Shown in pieces: positions 51,759 through 58,382 of a stretch of 58,382 nt of DNA. The DNA comes from a virus. The position numbers and the translations under genes were made by a program. The stretch is from positions 1 through 58,382 of IMG/VR virus record IMGVR_UViG_3300048694_000413; one strand, 5' to 3'. Each line of letters opens with the position of its first letter. Position 1 is the stretch's first letter. The notes below the pieces were generated by a model. That model searched no databases and had not been told where the DNA came from. It saw nothing but the letters and a program-made list of their open reading frames with translations.

Positions 51759-53567
51759 TTATCTAATCCTTAGTGCTGTTATTGCGTTTGCCGCTCCAAG
51801 TGCGGAGTAGGTAGTAGCAATTGTAGAAGCACCATTTCTACAAATATATGGAGCATAAATTGTATTACTTGCAACAGTTATAACTGTTTGCATAGAGGTT
51901 AATCCTACACCAGCAGTAGTTGTAGCATATCCAGTTGCACCTCTAGAAGATGCGACTTCAGTACCGCTAGTAGAATTATAAATTCCAACATTAACTCCAT
52001 CAGCATTAACACTCATAATAATAGAAGCAAGTCCCTGTACAAGCCATGTTCCAGGAGTAAGAGTAATGGTAGCATTTCCAATAATATTACCACCAGAAGT
52101 ACCCGTCTGTGTAGTAGTACTTCTTGCTGTTATAACTTCACCAATATTACCAGCAGTAGAAGTCATTGCTGGTATTGATACTGTTCCAGTAAATGTTGGT
52201 GATGCAATTGTAGAATATTTTGCATCAGATTGCGCTTGAGTATAATAATCAAGAAAGGTAACAAATTGTGGAGCAATTACTTCAATAGTATCATTTAATA
52301 TTAAAGCATTGGTAAATGTAATAGATGTGCCATTAGTAGCAGTATAATCACTGCCACGATATAGAAGAACACCATTTATATATACCTGCTCATATCCAGG
52401 ATTATACGAAAGACCCGTTCCATTAGTATCTGTTCCAGAAATTGTTATTTGCCCAGATGTTGCTAATGCTCTCCATCTTATAATTGTTGTTCCAGCATTT
52501 GAACCACTATCATCTACCCAAATATCTCCAACAGTAGGAGATGCTGGTGCTGTTGCTCCTGCATATATTATTCCATACTGTCCAGCAAGATTGTCAGTAT
52601 CATAAACAATATCTGATTTTCCTGTAACAGAAAAGTCTCCACTTATAGTTTTATTACCAGAGAATGTTTGTGTGGTTGCACTTACAATTCCAGATGTTGA
52701 TGTTGCTGCTATAGGAAGATCTGCTGCAACAATTGCTCTGAATGTTGGTAAACCTGCTGAACCATTTGGTGCTGATAAAAAAGTATTGGCAGTTTTTGAT
52801 GCGAATGGATTTACTGTATCTCCATATGCTGTTGCAAGAGATATAGTTCCAGTAGTTGTAATTGTTCCACCAGATAGTCCAGTTCCAGCAGTAATGCTTG
52901 TTACTGCAGAAGTAATAAATGATGAAGCATGAAAACCATCTAGTGTGTCTGCATCTAATCCCGAACCAGCACCGTCATTGTTTGAATGCCAAATTGTATA
53001 TCCACCATAGGTAAGAGCACCAGTTCCACTTCTTCCAAGGGCTGTGGCATCTGAGTCACCAAATACTATATAGCCATTTGCAGAGTTCTGCTGACCTTTA
53101 ACTCTAATTGTATTTGCAACATTTATATCGCCAATCCAGGCATCGTCACCAACTTTAAAATTAGTTCCTAAGCCATTATTACTTGCTGCAAATTGGTCTG
53201 CTGTTAATGTTCCAGAAAGAGTATTAATAGTTCCACCAGAACTAAGAGTTGTTCCAGCAAGGGTAGGGGCGGTATAAGAACTTCCACCAGCAAGGTTGCT
53301 TCCAGCAGAACTTGCACCACTAGTTATATCAATATAAAACCCTCTGTTAGTTCCACCTTGTTCAAAAAATCTAAGTTTATTTTGATAAATATCAATAGTT
53401 ACATTTGTACCAGAAAGAGTAGAGCCAGATGAAGGAACAGATAGTTCAATTTGTCCACCTTCATTTGTCATAGACATAGTAGATTTAAGTACGCCACCTG
53501 AAGCAATGTCACCAGTAGCGGTAACAGTGCCTGATGCAGATATGTTTGACTTAAATGCCTTAGACAT
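51759..53567 (-). CDS. Tail fibre protein, 602 aa
   Basis: Long fibre of the island. It contains signature fibre pieces: LDADTLDGFHASSF, FLSAPNGSAGLPTFRAIVAADLP, NKTISGDFSVTGKSD, ASPTVGDIWVDD (about residue 340) and DYYTQAQSDAKYSTIASPTFTG. The central region around QITISGTDTNGTGLSYNPGY, then YINGVLLYRGSDYTATN, is a common knob. It is almost entirely Thr/Ser/Gly/Ala-rich beta structure. SD AAGGAG precedes ATG 53567. The C-terminus looks like a globular receptor-binding or trimerisation domain. Confidence 0.8.
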   Translation of the reverse strand: MSKAFKSNISASGTVTATGDIASGGVLKSTMSMTNEGGQIELSVPSSGSTLSGTNVTIDIYQNKLRFFEQGGTNRGFYIDITSGASSAGSNLAGGSSYTAPTLAGTTLSSGGTINTLSGTLTADQFAASNNGLGTNFKVGDDAWIGDINVANTIRVKGQQNSANGYIVFGDSDATALGRSGTGALTYGGYTIWHSNNDGAGSGLDADTLDGFHASSFITSAVTSITAGTGLSGGTITTTGTISLATAYGDTVNPFASKTANTFLSAPNGSAGLPTFRAIVAADLPIAATSTSGIVSATTQTFSGNKTISGDFSVTGKSDIVYDTDNLAGQYGIIYAGATAPASPTVGDIWVDDSGSNAGTTIIRWRALATSGQITISGTDTNGTGLSYNPGYEQVYINGVLLYRGSDYTATNGTSITFTNALILNDTIEVIAPQFVTFLDYYTQAQSDAKYSTIASPTFTGTVSIPAMTSTAGNIGEVITARSTTTQTGTSGGNIIGNATITLTPGTWLVQGLASIIMSVNADGVNVGIYNSTSGTEVASSRGATGYATTTAGVGLTSMQTVITVASNTIYAPYICRNGASTIATTYSALGAANAITALRIR

Positions 53568-53597
53568 TGATCTCCTTTTTTATTATTGTACTATTTA

Positions 53598-56081
53598 TTA
53601 GCCAACAATAACAACATTGTATGTAATACCAGTTGCTGGAGCGGTTGCAAAGGACACAGTAATGCTTCCTGTAGTTGCTCTTACAATATCAACTTCAACT
53701 TCAGCATATTGAGTATCTGGAGTAGCAGAAGTCTGGTAAACCTGAACCTGAACATCTCTTGAAGCGAAGTTATGACTTACTGTGAATGTTGATGTTGTAT
53801 TATCACCAGTAATTGTCGCTGTCTGCTTCTGAGTTGCATATGTATATGAACCACCAGAAACTCCAGTATTACCTGACTGAGATGTTGTACCTGTGGCAAA
53901 TCCGAGTGATACCCCTGCTGAACCATTGTAAGATGTTCCAGTTAGACCAGTTCCAATTGTCAATGCATTTAGGTTAGAACCTAGAGATACACCAGAAATT
54001 GTGCTATTGGTAAGATATGAGTTTCCAATAGAACCTGTCGCAAGGTCTACCACACCAGATGTTGCAGTAAATCTTGTTGCATTAAATGCTGCAATACCCT
54101 TTGTTGAACCATCTGCGGCTGCTACAGTATGTGTACCAGTTACAATATTTGTAACACGACCATATGAATCAACTGTTAGTCCTTGTACAACTGAACCGCT
54201 TGCAGAACCAGAACCAGTTGTTCCTGTTGATACTGTAGCAAGATCAATGCTGTCGGCATTAACAACAATTCTTGAAGTTGATGCTGTTACAACATCAAAT
54301 GTTGTTCCAGTCTGTGTAAGACCAGCACCTGCAGTATAAGCACCAGCACCTGAGAACTGACTCCATACCTGACCAGTAAAATCTGTTAGGTAATGGTTTG
54401 TCTGTACCCATCCAGTCTTTCCATATGTAGTACCTTCCATAACGAATACAGAAGAGCCAATAAGTTCTGTGTATACATCGGCATCAGTGGCACGAGAAAG
54501 TGTATATGTTGTTCCGTTATCGGTGTATACATAAATACCATTCTGTGAACCAGTTGTCTGCCCCTTAAGAAGAATTCTATATCCACTATGTGTTGATGTT
54601 AGAGTTGCATGTCCATCAATTGTTACGGTATTTGTATTTCCAGTTAATGGAACATTTGATGCAGCAAGAAGATTTACTTCTGGATGCCAGTCAATTCCTG
54701 ATACAGCATTATCTACATACAACTTATTGGCAGCATCTGTAGAATTAACAGGAGTTGGAACTGTTACCGTTGTGGCACTTCCAAAGTTTACCGTTCCTGT
54801 TGCGGCTAGACCAGAAAGTGTACCAACTGATGTTAGTGAAGATGATGTAACTCCAGAATTTAGAGTTGAACCAGTTAGTGTTCCTGCTGCGGCAGTTACT
54901 GTAATATTTGCAGTACCATCGAATGATGTTCCGTTAATTGTACGGGCTGTCTGAAGTGCTGTTGCAGTTGAAGCATTACCACTAAGAGCAGCAGTAATTG
55001 TTCCTGCAGAGAAGTTTCCAGAAGAATCTCTTGCTACAATTGCTGATGCAGTATTTGCAGAAGCAGCGGTAGTTGCAGAGTTTGGAATATTTGTAAGTGA
55101 AGCACCAGAGCCACTAAATACTGTAGCAGAAAGTGTTCCTGTTGATGGTGTGAATGTAAGTTTTGTACTAGATACATTAATTCCATTATTTCCAGATGTT
55201 GCACCTACCCATGTTAGGTATTGTGCTGTTGAAGTTGTAGTATCATTTGTAGTAGCAACATTTGTTGTATTGCTAGCATTTGTTGCAGTGCCAACTGATA
55301 GTGAAGACTGTGATGTCCAGGTTGGTGTTCCAGAACCTGCAGATGTAAGAACCTGACCAGATGTTCCAGCACTTGTGAATGCATATGCAGAACCGTTTCC
55401 GAATGCAATTGCACCTGCTGTTGGAGTAGCAGTACCATTAGTACCACCAGAACCAATTGCTAGAGTTGAACTAAGACCTGCTGCAGTACCAGTAATATTT
55501 GAATCTGTAAATGCAATTGTCTTTGTAGCAGAACCGTTGTAGAATTTTAGTGCTCCAGTATTGTTCCAGATATCTCCAGATGCTGGTGCTGATGGATCTG
55601 TAGTACCAGTCATATTTAGACCAGCATATCCAGTCGCTGTTGCGGCTAGTGTGGTCTTTCCACCTGAAATTGTAAGTCCAGCAGTTGGGGCAGTTGTGCC
55701 AACACCTAATGCAGCGAACTGTGGCTTTGAGGTAGTGTTGATACTCTGTGGCAAAGATAGGGTAATGGTTCCAGAACCATTTGTAACTACTACCTGGTCT
55801 GTTGTTCCAGATAGAGTTATAGAACCAGTAATAGAGTTAAGTGATGATACTACAGATGAACCTGTAGCAACCTGAACCCAGTTTCCTGTTCCTGAACCAG
55901 TCGCATACCATAGAGTATTTGAAGTTGTGTTGTAGTATAGTGAACCTGCGCCAGCGGCGGAAGGTGCTGATGATTGTGGATCAATCTTTGCTGATGCCTT
56001 AATAATAGACCCTGTTGCTACTAGAGCATTAAGAAGTTGATTACTTCCGAGGTCTATGTTTACTAGAAATTTCTTTGCCAT
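53598..56081 (-). CDS. Tail fibre protein, 827 aa
   Basis: Long fibre protein. It carries an N-terminal part (FLVNIDLGSNQLLNAL, then QSSAPSAAGAGSLYYNTTSN), a Thr/Gly-rich shaft with repeated TSAGTSGQVLTSAGSG-type units, an STDAANKLYVDNAVSGIDWH fibre module, and a C-terminal domain (TFTVSHNFASRDVQVQVYQ ... ITYNVVIVG). That last domain resembles the end of the collagen-like protein encoded just before it. SD AAGGAGA. Likely trimeric and host-contacting. Confidence 0.8.
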   Translation of the reverse strand: MAKKFLVNIDLGSNQLLNALVATGSIIKASAKIDPQSSAPSAAGAGSLYYNTTSNTLWYATGSGTGNWVQVATGSSVVSSLNSITGSITLSGTTDQVVVTNGSGTITLSLPQSINTTSKPQFAALGVGTTAPTAGLTISGGKTTLAATATGYAGLNMTGTTDPSAPASGDIWNNTGALKFYNGSATKTIAFTDSNITGTAAGLSSTLAIGSGGTNGTATPTAGAIAFGNGSAYAFTSAGTSGQVLTSAGSGTPTWTSQSSLSVGTATNASNTTNVATTNDTTTSTAQYLTWVGATSGNNGINVSSTKLTFTPSTGTLSATVFSGSGASLTNIPNSATTAASANTASAIVARDSSGNFSAGTITAALSGNASTATALQTARTINGTSFDGTANITVTAAAGTLTGSTLNSGVTSSSLTSVGTLSGLAATGTVNFGSATTVTVPTPVNSTDAANKLYVDNAVSGIDWHPEVNLLAASNVPLTGNTNTVTIDGHATLTSTHSGYRILLKGQTTGSQNGIYVYTDNGTTYTLSRATDADVYTELIGSSVFVMEGTTYGKTGWVQTNHYLTDFTGQVWSQFSGAGAYTAGAGLTQTGTTFDVVTASTSRIVVNADSIDLATVSTGTTGSGSASGSVVQGLTVDSYGRVTNIVTGTHTVAAADGSTKGIAAFNATRFTATSGVVDLATGSIGNSYLTNSTISGVSLGSNLNALTIGTGLTGTSYNGSAGVSLGFATGTTSQSGNTGVSGGSYTYATQKQTATITGDNTTSTFTVSHNFASRDVQVQVYQTSATPDTQYAEVEVDIVRATTGSITVSFATAPATGITYNVVIVG

Positions 56082-56097
56082 TTATATATCTCCTTTT

Positions 56098-56526
56098 TTA
56101 AGAAAGATAGGCATATCCAGATAACCCATAGTTAAAATTAATAACCATAGAGTTGACATCGATATGATCCACATCTCCCTCAATTCCATTTTTTGCATAG
56201 TCTTGAATACTAACTGCTGGTCTATATCCAAGATTGTGTGTTATACTCCATGTATCTGAATCAAACTGTTGTTCATGTACAAAAGAGTAAAAAGTTGGGT
56301 CTGCAGATGTTCCTGCTGGACCCTGGATTCCTTGATCTCCTTGGTCTCCCTTTTGACCTTGCGGTCCTTGCACTCCCTGTGGTCCCTGTGGTCCTGCTTC
56401 ACCTTGTGGACCTTGGTCTCCCTTTGGTCCTTGAGCACCTGGAGATGCAATTGTTACAGAATTTTTACTTTCAGTAACTTCTACATTATATACCTTTGGC
56501 TCTACAATCACAATTGGATCAGACAC
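56098..56526 (-). CDS. Collagen-like fibre protein, 142 aa
   Basis: Collagen-like trimer. About 15 consecutive Gly-X-Y triplets span residues 30-73 ([19 protein letters not shown] and similar), with frequent KGD and PQG triplets. The C-terminal 60 residues ([13 protein letters not shown] then a short hydrophobic strand run) form a globular cap that resembles the C-terminus of the 827-aa fibre. It starts with GTG, overlapping the upstream stop (TAGTG). Phage collagen-like proteins are usually trimeric head or tail fibres. Confidence 0.85.
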   Translation of the reverse strand: MSDPIVIVEPKVYNVEVTESKNSVTIASPGAQGPKGDQGPQGEAGPQGPQGVQGPQGQKGDQGDQGIQGPAGTSADPTFYSFVHEQQFDSDTWSITHNLGYRPAVSIQDYAKNGIEGDVDHIDVNSMVINFNYGLSGYAYLS

Positions 56527-56861
56527 TAAGATATACTCCTCTCAACGGCAAACCATCCTGCCAGAATAGTTGTCTTTATTGAACCACTATCAAGTTTTAA
56601 TTGATAGTATGCTTTTGGAACAGTAAACTTTTTTGTTTCAGCAGATACAATAGTTATAGTTAAATGACCTGCATTATCTACAACAATCTCTCCACCATTA
56701 ATGGATGCAAGTGTACATAAAACCTGACCACCTTGTTGGTCTCTTACTTCAAATGTTCCGTCAAATGATGTAAGATCAATTGGTACTCCATTTGGATCTT
56801 TATAGGTTACATTAAGAATAAAAGTGTCACCTTGAACTATCTCAAAGTTTACTGTTTGCAT
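56526..56861 (-). CDS. BppU-like N-terminal baseplate/fibre domain, 111 aa
   Basis: Small beta-sandwich protein ([24 protein letters not shown], then [12 protein letters not shown], ending AGWFAVERS) that resembles the N-terminal domain of BppU-type baseplate proteins. It is the first gene of the adhesin island, preceded by AGGTG as SD and a promoter at 56891-56899. Likely an attachment scaffold for the collagen-like fibre coded directly after it, with one overlapping base. Confidence 0.7.
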   Translation of the reverse strand: MQTVNFEIVQGDTFILNVTYKDPNGVPIDLTSFDGTFEVRDQQGGQVLCTLASINGGEIVVDNAGHLTITIVSAETKKFTVPKAYYQLKLDSGSIKTTILAGWFAVERSIS

Positions 56862-56890
56862 AATTCACCTACTGATTTCATGTTAGTTAA

Positions 56891-56899
56891 ATTGTACCA
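56891..56899 (-). promoter_or_regulatory. Extended -10 promoter opening the adhesin island
   Basis: TGG-TACAAT on the minus strand, after the RNR terminator and 29 bases before ATG 56861. One mismatch from the recurrent TGGTATAAT element. Confidence 0.5.
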
Positions 56900-56920
56900 T
56901 CTTAAAGCATAAAGACAAAG

Positions 56921-56972
56921 AAAAAAACTTGACACCAGACTACAAAAATGCTTGCAATCTAGTGTCAAGTTT
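56921..56972 (-). terminator. Intrinsic terminator after the ribonucleotide reductase
   Basis: Arms 56925-56935 and 56962-56972 (eleven perfect pairs, extended by three more after one mismatch) are followed on the minus strand by seven T residues. It lies twelve bases after the RNR stop and isolates the nucleotide gene from the virion genes. Confidence 0.9.
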
Positions 56973-56984
56973 ACTAATGTGTTA

Positions 56985-58382
56985 CTATTTTGTGATGTCT
57001 ACAACCTCACAATAACCAGCAGCACATGCAAGGTCTTGTGAACCAGTTGTACCATCTTCAGTTTCATAGAATGCAATGTCAGCCCAACGGATTTCCTTTG
57101 GCATCTTTGCAACTAAAGCATTGTATTCTTCCTCTGTTGCATCCTGATATGGTGCTTGCTTATAAGAGTGGTCTGAATATGGCAAGAATGAAATACCTGA
57201 AATCTCATCAAAGTGGTCATATACCCATGAGCCTACCTGCATCCATTCATCTTCCTTTACAGAAACTGTAATTGAAGGCTTATGCTCACACCATGCACGC
57301 TGATAAACTAGCCATGTCTCAAGATGTTCGATAGCAGTAAGTTCATCTCTTTTAATAGCATACTCTGGAGCCTTAACTGGGAATGAAAATACTGTAGTAG
57401 CATTCGGATTCATAACATCATCTTCTGCAGGTACTCCTGAGTCGATAAGGAATTTGGTTAGTGGATCTTTCTTATCCCCACGAACTGTACGGATGTAGTA
57501 ATCATTATGCCAGGGGTGCATACCTGAAGAAACACCAGTTAATTGAGAAACAGTACCTGAAGGCTTAACGCAGGTAATTGATGCTGACTGAGGAATTCCA
57601 ATTAGTTCTGCTTCTGACTTATTCTTGTCAATTGCTACATTCTTTAACATATCAAGAACTTCTGTTAATTTATCTAGACCTTCACGACCTGACATAAGAC
57701 TATGACCAAACTGACCTGTGATTGAAACTCCTAGAAGTCTTTCATCCTCTGTGTTCTCTCTCCAAATCTTACGAAGATACTTGAAGTTTGTAAGTGTTGA
57801 CTGCCATGTTCCTAAGATAGTGGCAAGTTCTACCTTGCGCTTTAGAGTATCAACTGTATCCCCGTCACGAACAATAACCTCTGAAAGATTGCAGAATTGG
57901 TATGGGCGAAGAATAATTTCTGAACATGGATTGGTTCCAAATCGATACTCTGCGTTTCGACGACCATTCTTTGCTGCCTGATTCTGTGCAGCCTGAACAT
58001 TGTAAATTCCACGCTCTCCAGATTTTGAATCATATAAGTTCTTCCATTCTGAAATAAAGTCATTCATAGAAGGCTTTGATGTGTATGATACAGAGTTATT
58101 TGCTAGAGCACGCTGACCGTTGTATTCCCACCATGCTCCTGATTTTGCCTTTGCCATATCATGGTCATTAAGGTCGGACAGAGAAATCATAGCAGAACGA
58201 CGAACGCCACCAACTACAACAACCTCTCCAATCTTACACATAATGTCATGTGCTTCAATTGGCTTTAACTTACGACCTGCAGCACCTTGAAATGTTTTAA
58301 TTGTAAATTCAAATAGATTTACAAGCGGTTGTGGACCTGATGCACGACCACCGAATGTCTTTAGGCGAGCACCTGCAGGGCG
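56985..58382 (-). CDS. nrdJ: Class II (B12-dependent) ribonucleotide reductase, 5' end outside window
   Basis: Adenosylcobalamin-dependent reductase, resembling the monomeric Lactobacillus leichmannii type. The frame is open to the right edge, so at least 465 codons are in view and the N-terminus is missing. GGVRRSAMISL, then NPCSEI with the thiyl-radical Cys between Asn and Glu, GVSITG, and PSGTVSQLTG are visible. The C-terminal CAAGYC pair (C-x4-C) is the dithiol that re-reduces the active site. It supplies dNTPs independently of oxygen. A strong terminator follows it. The only internal ATG (58241) is not the start. Confidence 0.93.
   Translation of the reverse strand, partial: RPAGARLKTFGGRASGPQPLVNLFEFTIKTFQGAAGRKLKPIEAHDIMCKIGEVVVVGGVRRSAMISLSDLNDHDMAKAKSGAWWEYNGQRALANNSVSYTSKPSMNDFISEWKNLYDSKSGERGIYNVQAAQNQAAKNGRRNAEYRFGTNPCSEIILRPYQFCNLSEVIVRDGDTVDTLKRKVELATILGTWQSTLTNFKYLRKIWRENTEDERLLGVSITGQFGHSLMSGREGLDKLTEVLDMLKNVAIDKNKSEAELIGIPQSASITCVKPSGTVSQLTGVSSGMHPWHNDYYIRTVRGDKKDPLTKFLIDSGVPAEDDVMNPNATTVFSFPVKAPEYAIKRDELTAIEHLETWLVYQRAWCEHKPSITVSVKEDEWMQVGSWVYDHFDEISGISFLPYSDHSYKQAPYQDATEEEYNALVAKMPKEIRWADIAFYETEDGTTGSQDLACAAGYCEVVDITK

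Noticed and set aside
1-58382. tRNA genes and rRNA
   Set aside because: Gaps are short, and no cloverleaf-like sequence with an acceptor stem was seen by eye in any of them.
1-58382. Lysogeny functions (integrase, repressor, attachment site)
   Set aside because: No tyrosine or serine recombinase with catalytic motifs and no repressor cluster. The small HTH protein at 4915-5076 lacks any recombinase domain.

Overview
This window is a piece of a large AT-rich tailed bacteriophage genome, most likely a long-tailed siphovirus. Every convincing gene lies on the minus strand, so transcription runs from high to low coordinates. The window starts inside the terminase large subunit and ends inside a B12-dependent ribonucleotide reductase, so the genome continues on both sides. 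The virion modules, the lack of any integrase or repressor, and the set of replication and nucleotide genes suggest a lytic phage. Gene content (DnaE-type polymerase, class II RNR, glycine-rich and collagen-like fibre proteins, GKIGG-repeat minor tail protein) and the probable leaderless starts recall phages of Actinobacteria. That host guess is an inference; no host gene or tRNA is present to fix it.

In transcription order: (1) 58382-56985, the end of a class II RNR, closed by a strong terminator. (2) 56861-44760, an adhesin island of thirteen fibre-like genes: BppU-like, collagen-like, two long fibres, carbohydrate-binding-like, two glycine-rich paralogues and a large LamG-like protein. (3) 44721-37219, head and connector genes: portal, prohead protease with a probable nested scaffold, HK97-fold capsid, connector and tail-completion proteins. 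(4) 37128-18610, tail genes: major tail protein, tail chaperones joined by a -1 frameshift, a 1852-residue tape measure, tail-tip proteins and minor tail proteins. (5) 18610-16491, an HNH endonuclease, metallophosphoesterase, holin-like membrane protein and small DNA-binding or zinc proteins. (6) 16487-4915, the replication and recombination block: DnaB-like helicase, primase, SSB, DNA polymerase III alpha, MazG, RecA, an Hjc-like nuclease, a Cas4-like nuclease and RuvC. (7) 4927-2479, a GT25-like transferase, a methyltransferase, a GMP reductase/IMP dehydrogenase-like enzyme and a DUF3310 protein. (8) 2445-1, an FmdB-like zinc ribbon and the two terminase subunits, far from the portal.

Genes are tightly packed, with frequent stop/start overlaps (TAATG, TAGTG). 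Regulation is readable in the few gaps. A TGGTATAAT-type extended -10 element recurs eight times. Intrinsic terminators follow the capsid, major tail protein and RNR genes, and the first two are followed at once by a new promoter. A near-consensus TTGACG-17-TATAAT promoter drives SSB. Three structural genes lack a Shine-Dalgarno sequence and start where a transcript from the adjacent -10 box would begin. Four small genes of 45-57 residues, short enough to be overlooked, were read directly from the sequence (16967-17131, 19085-19258, 19294-19461, 51101-51238).
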